A stretch of DNA of 64,000 nt. It comes from Paenibacillus jilunlii (GTDB taxonomy: Bacteria; Bacillota; Bacilli; Paenibacillales; Paenibacillaceae). Positions 34,971 through 44,905 of the stretch are shown one piece after another. The DNA is taken from positions 354,945 through 418,944 of the forward strand of contig NZ_FNGM01000003.1 in the NCBI RefSeq assembly GCF_900102965.1, read 5' to 3'. Both the position numbers and the translations under genes were made by a program. Within the stretch, counting starts at the first letter, position 1. Every line of letters begins with the position of its first letter. Below the pieces are notes generated by a model. That model saw only the letters and a list, made by a program, of their open reading frames with translations. It made no database searches and was not told where the DNA came from.

Positions 34971-37622
34971 TTACAGTCCCTTAACTTCAAACTCATAGAT
35001 TCGCGCGGCTGTATCAGCACCCTGTGAAGGTTTAATAATTATTAATTTTACATATCGGGCTTTAACAAGCGCAATCGCGTCAGCCGTCTCGGCAGCCGTG
35101 TTTCCTTGGACCTTGACGGCATCGGTCCAGTCCGTACCGTCGCTGCTTACCTGAATGACATAATCGCTGGTATTAAACCCCGGCCACTCTCCTCCACTCT
35201 CAGCATGCTTAATGGCAAAAGAGCTGATCTGATACTCGGCGCCCAGATCGACCTGAAGCCAATGAGGCAGATTGCCAAGTGCGCACCATTTGCTGTTATC
35301 CGTCACTTTACCGTCTACGGCATTAGGCGCTCCTTCTTTTTCCCCGCACGCCTGATCGGCTGTTGCAGTTGTGCCAAGGGCCAGATTCTTCACTGCTCCG
35401 GCTTGCTTGCTCACTGTAATGAGCGCCTGCTTCGTCAATGTGTCTTGACCTGAGCTGTTGGTTGCAGTCAATGTCACGCTGTACACGCCTTCCTGATTGA
35501 ACGCCACCACCGGATTCTTCAATGTACTGACAGCCGGGCTTCCGCTCTCGAAGGTCCATGACCATCCTTCCGTCACTTCGGTTGACAGGTCGGTGAAGTT
35601 TACGCTCTCCCCTGGAGCCACCAGCGTCTGGTCGGCCTTGAACTCTGCAGTCGGCTTCGGATAAGCCGGCCAGCTGATCTTCACGCTGGTGGCCTGACCC
35701 TGTTCGTATCTTCCATTGACCGCAACGACCTTCAGTACCGTCACTGCCTCCTTGTCTATTCTTCTCATCTCAGGGACGTAAAACACATGATTTGGCGTCG
35801 CGCCCATTAACACTTCGCTGCCATCCGGCAGCACACGGTAAATTTCGTACTGCTTCACCTGCTGGTCAAGCGGTTTCCACTGCAATCTGGCATCTCCATA
35901 GATTCCGTTGCGGAAATCGGATTGAGTGACTATAAGCTCACGAACCGCCGGGAGCTGTTTCATCGGGTCGTTGGCATTTTGGATGGAGAGCTGGCCAATT
36001 TGTATGGCATAATCACTTATTGTATCCCTGGTATCAAAATATAGTGACAACGCCACGATCCGTTTCCCTTTATAAGGGGTCAAATTCAATGTATCTGTAG
36101 TCCAGTCCGGTGATGTCTTATCCTTCACGTTAAGGAAGACAAATTGGTCGGGACGGTCTGCAAAAGCAAGGCCAACCTTCAGGCTCGGCCTGCTCTGCGT
36201 TTTGTACGTAACCGACAGCTTCGTATTTGCTTCAATCTTTAGATCTGTCTTGTATAGCTTCAGATGTGTCGCATTGTCATGGCTCAGCACACCAGATACC
36301 TTCAGCGAGCTGCCGCCGTAATACGCATCGGACCAATCGAGCACTGGTGTAAGCGGTGTTCCTTTGCTGTCTGCGATCCAGCGCCATGTCGGCAGAATAT
36401 CCTGCAGGCTCCGGTTGTTCCATCCTGTATCCCGTACCTGTTTCCCTAGAACATAATATTTCTGTCCGCTTCCAGTGTTGAAGCTGGTGCTGAAGGGCAG
36501 CTCATTTACCGGGGATGCTTCGGCCACATGGCTCGCGATTCCTTTCCAGGCCTGGCTGCTCGCGGTGTTGCCCGGATTTCCGTCTGGTCCCACCCAGAAT
36601 TTGTTCTCGCGGTTGAAGAAATCCTCCATACTTTCTGCGCTGTTAAAAGCCCAGTCCGGGCGGTAAATCCCCAGTGAAGTGACTGCAGGTTCTCCATCCG
36701 GGAACAGCAGATTCCAGTTCACCTTCGTATCGTAGCCCTTGGCTTCAACATCGATGCCTGCATACAGGTCAAATGGACTTCTGCCCAAGCTTTTGGCCTT
36801 CTCCGCCGAACTTTTAAGATCCTTCCACCAGAAGTTCAGGAACATGCTGTCTGTGATTTGCTTCCCGTTGTCCTGCAGAAACATTGCATTCTTATCATTT
36901 AGTGCATTCTGCCAACTGATATTGCCTTCTTTGGTCATGGAATCATACCATACGATGTGCATAGAAGCAGACTTGTGCGATTCAAGATAACTCAGGAAAG
37001 CTTTCATTTGCTGTGCGTCAGCCGGTGTTCCACCCTCAGTCTCCTGGTTAATGAACCAGCCGTCAAATCCGTAATGCGCCGCAACCTGGATCAGCTTCTC
37101 TGCGGCAGGAAAGGAGCCGTCGCTGTTCTGCTGAAGCATCTGCTTCACCCATTCATATTTCCCGCCATACACGGCTGGTGGGAAGAACACGGTTCCGAGG
37201 ATCGGTACGCCATTCTTGTGAGCCGCGTCGATCGTATCGGCGCTTGGAGGCACGATGATGCCTTCTCCGGCCGAGCCTCCCCAATAGACAAGCTTGTCAA
37301 CATACTGCCAATAGGTAAACGTGTTGGCTCCGAATTTGTCTGATCCCTGCGATGGAACTCCGCTGGTTCCCGAATTCAGTGCTGATAATGCCATTACCTT
37401 CGGCGCTTTAGTGGCATGCGGGTTGACACCTTCCCCTGCAAAGCGGTCCTGCAGCGGGATTGTACTCCGGTTGAATGCCGCATCCGGGTCGGATGCCGGA
37501 CTCCACTGAAGTAATTGCTCCGGAAACCAATAAGATGAATAAGGCTGTTTGGCTAACGCAGAAGCGGATAATGCTGCACACATCACCAATAGGAATATAA
37601 AACCTGCACCAATCTTTTTCAT
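34971..37622 (-). CDS. Secreted endo-beta-N-acetylglucosaminidase, GH85, with PKD and discoidin-type domains
   Basis: 883 residues. A signal peptide ends near residue 24 (ALSASALA). The GH85 barrel starts SYWFPEQLLQWSPASDPDAAF and has the catalytic pair Asn192-Gln-Glu194 in YGFDGWFINQETEGG; GH85 uses this Asn and Glu for substrate-assisted cleavage of the chitobiose core of N-glycans. A beta-sandwich follows, then an FN3-like stretch, a PKD domain (VNFTDLSTEVTEGWSWTFES) and a C-terminal F5/8 type C/CBM32 domain (ATADQACGEKEGAPNAVDGK). It is the last gene of a six-gene locus with a sugar ABC transporter, 12 bases behind the binding protein. Confidence 0.93.
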   Translation of the reverse strand: MKKIGAGFIFLLVMCAALSASALAKQPYSSYWFPEQLLQWSPASDPDAAFNRSTIPLQDRFAGEGVNPHATKAPKVMALSALNSGTSGVPSQGSDKFGANTFTYWQYVDKLVYWGGSAGEGIIVPPSADTIDAAHKNGVPILGTVFFPPAVYGGKYEWVKQMLQQNSDGSFPAAEKLIQVAAHYGFDGWFINQETEGGTPADAQQMKAFLSYLESHKSASMHIVWYDSMTKEGNISWQNALNDKNAMFLQDNGKQITDSMFLNFWWKDLKSSAEKAKSLGRSPFDLYAGIDVEAKGYDTKVNWNLLFPDGEPAVTSLGIYRPDWAFNSAESMEDFFNRENKFWVGPDGNPGNTASSQAWKGIASHVAEASPVNELPFSTSFNTGSGQKYYVLGKQVRDTGWNNRSLQDILPTWRWIADSKGTPLTPVLDWSDAYYGGSSLKVSGVLSHDNATHLKLYKTDLKIEANTKLSVTYKTQSRPSLKVGLAFADRPDQFVFLNVKDKTSPDWTTDTLNLTPYKGKRIVALSLYFDTRDTISDYAIQIGQLSIQNANDPMKQLPAVRELIVTQSDFRNGIYGDARLQWKPLDQQVKQYEIYRVLPDGSEVLMGATPNHVFYVPEMRRIDKEAVTVLKVVAVNGRYEQGQATSVKISWPAYPKPTAEFKADQTLVAPGESVNFTDLSTEVTEGWSWTFESGSPAVSTLKNPVVAFNQEGVYSVTLTATNSSGQDTLTKQALITVSKQAGAVKNLALGTTATADQACGEKEGAPNAVDGKVTDNSKWCALGNLPHWLQVDLGAEYQISSFAIKHAESGGEWPGFNTSDYVIQVSSDGTDWTDAVKVQGNTAAETADAIALVKARYVKLIIIKPSQGADTAARIYEFEVKGL

Positions 37623-37634
37623 GCCATCCTCCTC

Positions 37635-39167
37635 TTATTTATTGGCTGCTTTCCATTCGTCAAATTGCTTCTGTGCTTCTGCGATGACTTTCTCCAGTCC
37701 GGCGGCCTTCATCTTGGCGATTGCCTTCGGCAGATGTTCATCCGGGTCGACCGCACCTGTCATGATTGGCGGATAGAATTCTTTTACGATCGCTGAGATG
37801 GACGCCACTTCTGTCTTCACTGGATCGGGATTGAAGTTGAAGCCAAAGCTTGGAGCAACCTTAGCGGAATTGTTGAACGCCTTGAACGCTTCCCATTTAT
37901 CCGCAGGGTCTTCCTTGTGGCTGTAGGTTAGAAAAAGATTCCCTAATGCGAATCCCGGCATCTGGTACCCGTCTTTCATGGCCGGCAGATCTTCAATAAC
38001 ATCTTCGGAGATCTTCTTGTAATGCGTGCCTTCGATACCATAGTTGATCAGATTACGCAAATATTTGTCCGTATTGAGCAGGTTCAAGAACATCATCGCA
38101 CGCACCGGATTTTTGGAATTCGCCGAGATTGCGTGCATGGAACCGGTGGCGGAGCCTGTGAAAATAACCGGGTCCTGCATCGGTGAGGTTACGATGTCAT
38201 AGCCCGCACTTCTCGACCAGCCCAATTCTGCGTAAGGCTGCGTTTGCTCGCGGTCAGCGAACCACTTACCTGTCTTGATGTTATCAATGCCTTCCAGCGT
38301 TGCAACATCTTTGCGCAGATAACCGGCTTGATAGTATTTGCGAATGGTTTTGAGCGAACTTTTCAATTCGTCGGATTCAAGGATATTGACGTATTTGCCG
38401 TCCGTTGAATTCATGTTCATGCCAACCGGAAACTCATCGCCCAGGAGAAAATCAAACGGGATATAAGGCTTGAAGCCTTTTGGAACAGCCAGTGGTGTAA
38501 TGTCAGCAGGTTCGCCATCCTTGATTTGCTTCAGATAAGGTTCGAGATCCTCCAGGGTGCGGATTTTTGTAATATCCATCTTATACTTGTCGACATATTG
38601 TTTGTTGAAACGCCATACCCACTGCGAAGCCAATTCCTTGTTCACCGGTACGGCATAATTTTTGCCATTCACCTGCGATCCAGCCAGGAAGCGCGGGTCC
38701 AGCTCTTTGATGATGCCCTGACCGTATTGCTCCAGCAAATCATTGATTGGCAAAAAAGCACCCCGCGTTGCGTTCGGCAGGTAGTCAAAAGCCCAGGATG
38801 AGGTGAAAGCGATATCGTAATTCTCCCCGGAAGCCGTGATAACCGGCAACCGTTTCGAGTAGTCGCCCCAGTCAATCATTGTGATGTCTACGGTTGCGTT
38901 GATTTTGTCCGTCAAATATTTATTCATTTCCTCTTGAACTGTTGGCAGGTCACGCTGTGGACCACCGATCAGGTATACCTTGAGCTTCACGGGGTCCAGC
39001 TTCTCCCCTGTCTGGCCGCCGGATTCCGTCGAGTTGGCCGATTGGGTCTCGGACTGCGTCTTCCCGTTACTGTTCTCCTTCATGTTGTTGCTGCCGCAGC
39101 CAGCCAAAGTGGAAGCGAATGCAACTAGAAACACAACCATCAGCATAACCATTTTGTTAGACTTCAT
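37635..39167 (-). CDS. Sugar ABC transporter binding lipoprotein (LplA/YtcQ type)
   Basis: 510 residues. The signal peptide ends in the lipobox LAGC with Cys24, followed by a Ser/Gly/Glu-rich linker, so the protein is tethered outside the membrane. The rest is a large family 1-type solute-binding protein (VKLKVYLIGGPQRDLPTVQEEMNKYL, IDWGDYSKRLPVITASGENYD, FLNLLNTDKYLRNLINYGIEG). With the two permeases it imports oligosaccharides, here probably N-glycan pieces freed by the GH85 enzyme. AGGGGGAG precedes the ATG. No ATPase is in the operon, as is usual for such systems, which share MsmX-type ATPases. Confidence 0.92.
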   Translation of the reverse strand: MKSNKMVMLMVVFLVAFASTLAGCGSNNMKENSNGKTQSETQSANSTESGGQTGEKLDPVKLKVYLIGGPQRDLPTVQEEMNKYLTDKINATVDITMIDWGDYSKRLPVITASGENYDIAFTSSWAFDYLPNATRGAFLPINDLLEQYGQGIIKELDPRFLAGSQVNGKNYAVPVNKELASQWVWRFNKQYVDKYKMDITKIRTLEDLEPYLKQIKDGEPADITPLAVPKGFKPYIPFDFLLGDEFPVGMNMNSTDGKYVNILESDELKSSLKTIRKYYQAGYLRKDVATLEGIDNIKTGKWFADREQTQPYAELGWSRSAGYDIVTSPMQDPVIFTGSATGSMHAISANSKNPVRAMMFLNLLNTDKYLRNLINYGIEGTHYKKISEDVIEDLPAMKDGYQMPGFALGNLFLTYSHKEDPADKWEAFKAFNNSAKVAPSFGFNFNPDPVKTEVASISAIVKEFYPPIMTGAVDPDEHLPKAIAKMKAAGLEKVIAEAQKQFDEWKAANK

Positions 39168-39237
39168 ATGTCTCCCCCTAATCGTTATAAATAACTATTG
39201 TTACTGCCCTGGATCGGGCAGCTGCAACTTATCCAAC

Positions 39238-40191
39238 TTATTCTTTAACCGAACCAATCGTAAGTCCTTGGATAAAATACTTTTGAAAAAACGGATATGC
39301 CAGCGCGATCGGCAGCGTAGCCAGCACAACCATTGCCATGCGGACCGTTTCTGTCGGCAAGGTCGCAGCGATGTCGTAAGATACCACCTGGCTGCTGTTC
39401 TGTACGATGAAGTCCATATTGTTCTGAATCCGGATCAGTAACGTCTGCAACGGAATTAAATTTGGATTATCAATGTACAGAAGCGCATTGAACCAGTCAT
39501 TCCAGAAGCCAAGTGTACTGAAAAGCCCGATAGTCGCAATACCCGGCAGCGAGATTGGCAGCACAATCCGGGTGTAGATACCAAATTCGCTGGCCCCGTC
39601 GATCTTGGCCGATTCGATGATCGCGTCCGGTACAGTCGTCGTAAAGAAGGTGCGCATGACGATTATATAGAATGCGTTCAGAATGGAAGGGAAGATCAGC
39701 GCCCATATGGAATCCCGCAAATGCAGTACTTGCGTAACGACGATATATCCCGGGACCAGCCCCCCGGAGAACAGCATGGTGAAGAAAGCGAGAAAGCTGA
39801 AGAACCGGCGCTGATCAAAGTTCTTGCGTGAAATGGCGTACGCATATGTAGACACGAGATACAGCGTCAGAATGGTTCCGATTACCGTTACAGCCAGGGT
39901 CACGCCCAAGGATTGGGCCATTTGCCCGCCGGACCGCATCAGAAACCGGTAGGCGTCCAGACTGAGCACCTCGGGCAGGATACTGAAGCCGTTGATGGCC
40001 AATGTCTTCTCGTCCGTAAAGGAAATGATGATGATAAATATAAACGGAAAGATACAGGACAGGGCGAATAAGCACACACCTACATTAAATATAAAATTCC
40101 ATAATGGACTAATCGCATTGATGTCCCTGGTCTTCTTTTTCCCGGGAGCAGAAAGCAGCATTTTCTCCATTGATTTGCTTAAGTCATTCAT
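39238..40191 (-). CDS. Sugar ABC transporter permease (LplC/YtcP type)
   Basis: About 317 residues from the ATG at 40191, with AAGGAGG 8 bases upstream (a GTG at 40200 would leave only a few bases after the site). Six membrane segments are visible, and the EAA loop (ESAKIDGASEFGIYTRIVLPIS) contacts the ATPase. It ends in the typical KYFIQGLTIGSVKE. It pairs with the permease just upstream, 23 bases away. Confidence 0.92.
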   Translation of the reverse strand: MNDLSKSMEKMLLSAPGKKKTRDINAISPLWNFIFNVGVCLFALSCIFPFIFIIIISFTDEKTLAINGFSILPEVLSLDAYRFLMRSGGQMAQSLGVTLAVTVIGTILTLYLVSTYAYAISRKNFDQRRFFSFLAFFTMLFSGGLVPGYIVVTQVLHLRDSIWALIFPSILNAFYIIVMRTFFTTTVPDAIIESAKIDGASEFGIYTRIVLPISLPGIATIGLFSTLGFWNDWFNALLYIDNPNLIPLQTLLIRIQNNMDFIVQNSSQVVSYDIAATLPTETVRMAMVVLATLPIALAYPFFQKYFIQGLTIGSVKE

Positions 40192-40214
40192 TGCAGACAC
40201 CTCCTTGCCGATGT

Positions 40215-41144
40215 TTAGAATACAGCATAATCCTTCTCAATTTTGCGTACAGCGTAATTAGCGAGCAGCACGAGAATCAAACCGACAACGGATTGATAAA
40301 GGCCCGTAGCCGTACTCATACCTGTATCGCCCATGATTGTCAGACCCCGATACACGAATGTGTCGATAACGTTGGTGACCGGATACAGCGCACCGGAATC
40401 CCGCGGAACCTGGTAGAACAAACCGAAATCCGAGCGGAAGATGCCGCCGAGTGCCAGAATGGTCAATATAATCATCAGCGGCCTCAGCATTGGCAGTGTA
40501 ATAAACTTGATCTGATTCCATTTGGTCGCCCCGTCGATCATTGCTGCCTCATAATAAGAGCGGTCAATGCCGGCAATTGCTGCAAGATAGACGACGCTCC
40601 CATATCCGGCATTTTTCCAGAGACCCAGAAAGATCAGAAAATACGGCCAAAATTTAGTTTCGCTGTACCAACTTACCGGGTCTTCGCCCAAGAAGACAAG
40701 GACCTGGTTGAACACGCCCTTTTCTACATTGAGGAATGAGAATACAAAATAGCTAATAATAACCCATGAGAGGAAATACGGCATGAACATCGCGGTTTGG
40801 TAGAATTTCGCCAGACGTTTATTTAACAGCTCATTCATAATGATGGCAAGCGTAACCGCGAGAACCAGGCCAAGCATGATCAAACCGGCGTTATAAAGAA
40901 TTGTATTGCGCGTGATGATATAAGCATCATCGGTCGAGAACAGAAACTCGAAATTTTTGAAACCGACCCATTCACTCTTTAAAACGCTTTCAAAAAATCC
41001 TCCCGGATGAATCCGGAAATCCTTAAAGGCAATAATCGTCCCGAACATCGGCAAATAAGCAAAAATAATAAACCACGCTGCTCCCGGCAGCACCAGCAGA
41101 AGAAATGCCCTGTTCTTTATTAATTTCTTCAAGATGCCCATCAT
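40215..41144 (-). CDS. Sugar ABC transporter permease (LplB/YteP type)
   Basis: About 309 residues from the ATG at 41144, behind a GGGGGG ribosome site; the frame is open to 41255, but that part overlaps the terminator region and looks non-coding. Six membrane segments, and the EAA loop YEAAMIDGATKWNQIKFITLP. It is the first gene of the transporter-GH85 operon. A terminator at 41248-41276 separates it from the regulator genes upstream, so its own promoter should lie between 41145 and 41247, where YesN-type regulators would bind. Confidence 0.92.
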   Translation of the reverse strand: MMGILKKLIKNRAFLLLVLPGAAWFIIFAYLPMFGTIIAFKDFRIHPGGFFESVLKSEWVGFKNFEFLFSTDDAYIITRNTILYNAGLIMLGLVLAVTLAIIMNELLNKRLAKFYQTAMFMPYFLSWVIISYFVFSFLNVEKGVFNQVLVFLGEDPVSWYSETKFWPYFLIFLGLWKNAGYGSVVYLAAIAGIDRSYYEAAMIDGATKWNQIKFITLPMLRPLMIILTILALGGIFRSDFGLFYQVPRDSGALYPVTNVIDTFVYRGLTIMGDTGMSTATGLYQSVVGLILVLLANYAVRKIEKDYAVF

Positions 41145-41247
41145 GCTATCCCCCCTGTCTTTATTATGAAAGCCTGACAGCCGCCGAGATAGTTGAAAAA
41201 TAAAATAAACGTATGGATTAATTAAAGATAGCGCATTCATTTCACTA

Positions 41248-41276
41248 AAAAACACACCTCAGCAAGGTGTGTTTTT
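41248..41276. terminator. Terminator between YesN-like and permease genes
   Basis: AAAAACACACCT (41248-41259) pairs with AGGTGTGTTTTT (41265-41276) around a 5-base loop. It has T-tracts on both sides and lies 20 bases before the end of the YesN-like gene's stop region. Confidence 0.82.
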
Positions 41277-41296
41277 GGGAAACGGAAGATCGCAAG

Positions 41297-42859
41297 CTAC
41301 TTTTTCATATACATCGAACGCAGCTCTGTCGGGGAAACGCCTGCATATTTCTTGAACTGTCTATAAAAGTACGACGTATCCCAGTAGCCTACTTCTGTTG
41401 CCACCTCCGCCGTCTTTTTGTCTGAGTATAACAGCAGATGGGTGGCCCGTTCGATCCGGTACTGATTCACATAATCGGAGAAGCTGGTGCCGGCCTCCTG
41501 TTGAAACAGCTGCCCCAGATAGTTGGGATGAAGGTCCAGTTTTTGGCTGAGGGTTTTCAGCGACAGCTCTTCTTGGTAGTAGTTCTTAACAAAATCCAGT
41601 ACAGCCATCACATGCGGGCTATAGTCCTTTTCAGTCGCGTGGTATGTATCAAGGGTTTGATGGACCACTCTTTTTACCAGCCGTTTCAGCCCGCTAAGGG
41701 TATCGATTCTGGATAAGGGGCCGAATACGCCTCCGTAATCCGGAGTTTTCTCCAAATTCTTGGCTGCCAGCATAAGCTGGATTGCGGAGTTGAAGCATGG
41801 CGTTCTTGCCATGTGCCCATGCTCTGCCTGGACATCAAAGAAGTCGTCGATGAAGCGGTCCACCTCAAGACTCTTCCCGTCCCGGAGCAGCTTATGGAAT
41901 TGATCCATAGCAGGCTCCCATTTTTCATCAGTTTGAGCCGGTTTACTTCCGTTGTCCGATGCCACTATGAATGTCTCTGAATCGCCTAACAAATGATTCT
42001 GCAGCCACAGCTTCACTTGTTTGCAGCTTTGCGGAAACCCCAGACTGGATTGCTCGGGCTGTCCTTTTACACTCCATACACAGGCGCCTGTATCAGAGGC
42101 GATCCACTGCTTCATCCCGCAAAGCGCCTGATATTGCCATTCTTCTCCTTCCCTGCCGGTTGAAGCGAACAGCACTATAATATCGCCTTCCTGATCAGGG
42201 AAGCAGATGATTTCACAGCCGTCCGGAACATGTTGTCTACCTATGGTTTCACATTGCTCAGCGATTATGGGTCTGTAAAACTGCGGATCCTCCATCCCGT
42301 GACCGTGTTCGGCTACAATCCGCAGCGCAGCTGCGCAGTAACTTGACTTGGTCAAGGGGATTTCCAGCAATTGCGCGCGCTCCCGGAACTCTTTGGCATC
42401 GATGGTTGCATTGGCCCACCGCTGCAATATATTAGTTCTTAGAATCCTCCAGCTCAGATCCATTTGGATTTGTCTGACTTCCTCGGTCTCCCAATCGTGC
42501 TGCATATGCTTAATCGTCGCTTCTAATTCGTCAATATTGACCGGCTTGAGCAAATAGTTCTCGACACCCAGTGTGATGCCTTCCCGCACGTAATTGAATT
42601 CCTCGTAACCGCTCAGAATGATGAACTTAGTGAGAGGACTGCGTACTTTGACTTCCCGGATCAGCTCAAGTCCCGTCATCTGGGGCATCATGATGTCCGT
42701 GATAACCAGATCGACGGCTAAGCCGTCCAGCTTTGCCAGCGCTTCCACACCATTGCATGCTGTGTCGGCAATTTGCAGATGATTCGCATTCCAATCGATG
42801 ATGGACTGCATTCCTTTGACAATGAGCGGCTCGTCATCCACCAGCAATACGTTCCTCAT
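41297..42859 (-). CDS. YesN-type response regulator with AraC DNA-binding domain
   Basis: About 520 residues from the ATG at 42859 (MRNVLLVDDEPLIVKG), with GGGAGGA 9 bases upstream. The receiver domain has its phospho-Asp in DLVITDIMMPQMTGLELI and the conserved KP in ENYLLKPVNIDEL. A variable middle of about 270 residues is followed by the AraC double helix-turn-helix (EELSLKTLSQKLDLHPNYLGQL, and YFYRQFKKYAGVSPTELRS at the end). It lies 4 bases from its kinase partner. It should activate the sugar transporter/GH85 operon downstream. Confidence 0.93.
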   Translation of the reverse strand: MRNVLLVDDEPLIVKGMQSIIDWNANHLQIADTACNGVEALAKLDGLAVDLVITDIMMPQMTGLELIREVKVRSPLTKFIILSGYEEFNYVREGITLGVENYLLKPVNIDELEATIKHMQHDWETEEVRQIQMDLSWRILRTNILQRWANATIDAKEFRERAQLLEIPLTKSSYCAAALRIVAEHGHGMEDPQFYRPIIAEQCETIGRQHVPDGCEIICFPDQEGDIIVLFASTGREGEEWQYQALCGMKQWIASDTGACVWSVKGQPEQSSLGFPQSCKQVKLWLQNHLLGDSETFIVASDNGSKPAQTDEKWEPAMDQFHKLLRDGKSLEVDRFIDDFFDVQAEHGHMARTPCFNSAIQLMLAAKNLEKTPDYGGVFGPLSRIDTLSGLKRLVKRVVHQTLDTYHATEKDYSPHVMAVLDFVKNYYQEELSLKTLSQKLDLHPNYLGQLFQQEAGTSFSDYVNQYRIERATHLLLYSDKKTAEVATEVGYWDTSYFYRQFKKYAGVSPTELRSMYMKK

Positions 42860-42863
42860 TCGG

Positions 42864-44690
42864 TTAGTCCTCCCTTGTGAATGGAATTTCGATGATAACC
42901 TCACAGCCTTTGTCCTGCTCACTGATTACACTTATTCCAAACTGGCTGCCATAATTCAAACGAATGCGTTCATGAACATTTTTCAGGCCCAGGGAATCAT
43001 TAGAAAGTGAAGGTGCTTCCCCCTCACTCTGCAGCGCCTTGCTCAGCTCTGTCAGCTTCTCTTGCCCGATGCCTTTCCCGTTATCCTTCACACGAATAAT
43101 GATGTGTCTTTCCTGTTCTGCAGCCGTTATGGAAATCCGGTTATCATCGTCATTTGCCCGAAAGCCGTGAACAATGTAATTTTCAATAACCGGCTGAATC
43201 AGCAGTTTAACAACGATACTTCCGGCGACCTGCATCTCAATGTTCGTTTCCACCTGCAGCTTGTTCTCGTACCGGTATTGAATCAAAGCTAAATACATCC
43301 CGCACAGCTCGATTTCTTCGGCTAAAGTGACATGCGTCTGTTTTTTGATCAAATGCCTGAACATGGTTGCAAGAATATAGATCATTTGCCCGGCATCCCT
43401 GGCCCCTGAACTGATGGCCTTCATGCGTATACTCTCAAGCGTATTGTACAGGAAATGCGGATTGATCTGAGCCTGCAGAGCCACAAGCTGGGCGTTCTTC
43501 TGCTTGATCTCCGAGATATAGACGGTCTGGATATAAGACTCCAGGCGGTCACACATATTGTTAAAGCTTTGCGAGATTTGCTGGAGTTCATCCTCCCCCT
43601 CCATTTGAATCCGCTTGCTTAAATCTCCATCCTGCCAACGCCGCATGTAAACAACAATTCTGTGGATTTTTTTGGAGTAACGGCGGATCACGGTGAACGT
43701 CACAGCAATACTGATAATGATGCATAAGATCACGATCCCTGTGAGCGTGAAACGTAAGGTTTGAAGGCTTTGGACAATTCGGGACTCCGGAATAATAGCG
43801 GCAGCGACCAGCCCTGTATTCCCGATATTCAGCAATTGCACTTTGGAGCGTTCCTCCAGCTGTACCCAATCTCCCTGCTTGGACATCTGCTTCCAATACG
43901 GATAAGTTGTATTATTGTAATGCCCCTGCGAGTCAAAAATCACTTGGCCCTGCGACGCTATCAGCATAATCCGGCTGCTTGGACGGTTCATTTTCTCCTG
44001 CAGCAGCTTTTTTATGCGGCCTGTATTGAGTTCGAAGAGCATGGCACCGTATTCCTTCAGCGTCACAGGGTCCTTAAGCACATTTACATAGCTGTAAGGC
44101 GTTGCTTCCCCGGCGGCTTTCCCCACGAACAGCGGATCGTTGCCCATATACTGCCAAGGCTCGTTCCGGAACTGTTTGAACCAGTCTTGATGTGCCTCTG
44201 ATAACTTCGGTTGATTGTAAAAATGCTGCGTTTCCCGGTTCAGCAGGTAATAAAAATCTTGGTCCGAGCTGTACAGCACGATGTTCGAAATAGAGGGTTC
44301 CTCCTTCAGCAGCAGGCGTAAATGATAATCAAAGGTGTTGCGCTCCGTCCGGTAGCTGTTTGCATACTGGTTCAAACGCCAGTTGAGGAAGTTCTCATAT
44401 TCATGAGTCAAAAAGTACTTCAAATCGTCTCCAATCATCGCATCCGTATAAATCTGCTTCACCGCGGCATACATCCGTTCGTTCTGTTGGTTGAGGCTGA
44501 TGCTGATGATGTCCAGTTCCTGAAGGCTTGCATCCATCTGCTCCCGCACAAGCCGCTGCTCGTAATAGCGGTAAGCCAGAACAGAGACACTAATAAACAA
44601 AAGAACCATAACCATGGAGTAGAGGAGGAGGATCTTGTTAAACATTTTTTTCTTCAGGTGATTCTGATAAAAGGTCCGGATCTTGGACAT
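42864..44690 (-). CDS. YesM-type sensor histidine kinase
   Basis: About 608 residues from the ATG at 44690. Membrane segment near residue 17-40, an extracellular Cache-like sensor of about 250 residues, a second segment (FTLTGIVILCIIISIAVTFTV), HAMP (YSKKIHRIVVYMRRWQDGDL), then the His_kinase domain with the phospho-His in QINPHFLYNTLESIRM and the HATPase (VIENYIVHGF, VKDNGKGIG). GGAGG lies 13 bases before the ATG, a long spacing, and an earlier TTG at 44726 is in frame. It probably senses an N-glycan-derived sugar through its external domain or the binding protein. Confidence 0.92.
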   Translation of the reverse strand: MSKIRTFYQNHLKKKMFNKILLLYSMVMVLLFISVSVLAYRYYEQRLVREQMDASLQELDIISISLNQQNERMYAAVKQIYTDAMIGDDLKYFLTHEYENFLNWRLNQYANSYRTERNTFDYHLRLLLKEEPSISNIVLYSSDQDFYYLLNRETQHFYNQPKLSEAHQDWFKQFRNEPWQYMGNDPLFVGKAAGEATPYSYVNVLKDPVTLKEYGAMLFELNTGRIKKLLQEKMNRPSSRIMLIASQGQVIFDSQGHYNNTTYPYWKQMSKQGDWVQLEERSKVQLLNIGNTGLVAAAIIPESRIVQSLQTLRFTLTGIVILCIIISIAVTFTVIRRYSKKIHRIVVYMRRWQDGDLSKRIQMEGEDELQQISQSFNNMCDRLESYIQTVYISEIKQKNAQLVALQAQINPHFLYNTLESIRMKAISSGARDAGQMIYILATMFRHLIKKQTHVTLAEEIELCGMYLALIQYRYENKLQVETNIEMQVAGSIVVKLLIQPVIENYIVHGFRANDDDNRISITAAEQERHIIIRVKDNGKGIGQEKLTELSKALQSEGEAPSLSNDSLGLKNVHERIRLNYGSQFGISVISEQDKGCEVIIEIPFTRED

Positions 44691-44837
44691 TCGTGCCTGA
44701 CCGCCTCCTTCGAAGCCAATTTTCAACTCAGTGTATCACCGTTCATTAAATTTGCGCAATAAAAATAGGCAACATCCATGCCGCCTGGTGCGGGTACATG
44801 GCTATCGGTTCAGACAAATATAAACGGAGGATGAATA

Positions 44838-44890
44838 ACTAAAATGCAACGACTTAACGTGCAAGGATACCTGCACATGAGCCGTTGCAT
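44838..44890 (-). terminator. Terminator of the metallophosphoesterase gene
   Basis: On the minus strand ATGCAACG (44890-44883) pairs with CGTTGCAT (44851-44844), with an inner GTGCAGG/CTTGCAC arm. TTTTAGTTATT follows. It lies 15 bases past the stop. Confidence 0.75.
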
Positions 44891-44905
44891 AGGGAATGGA
44901 TCTAA

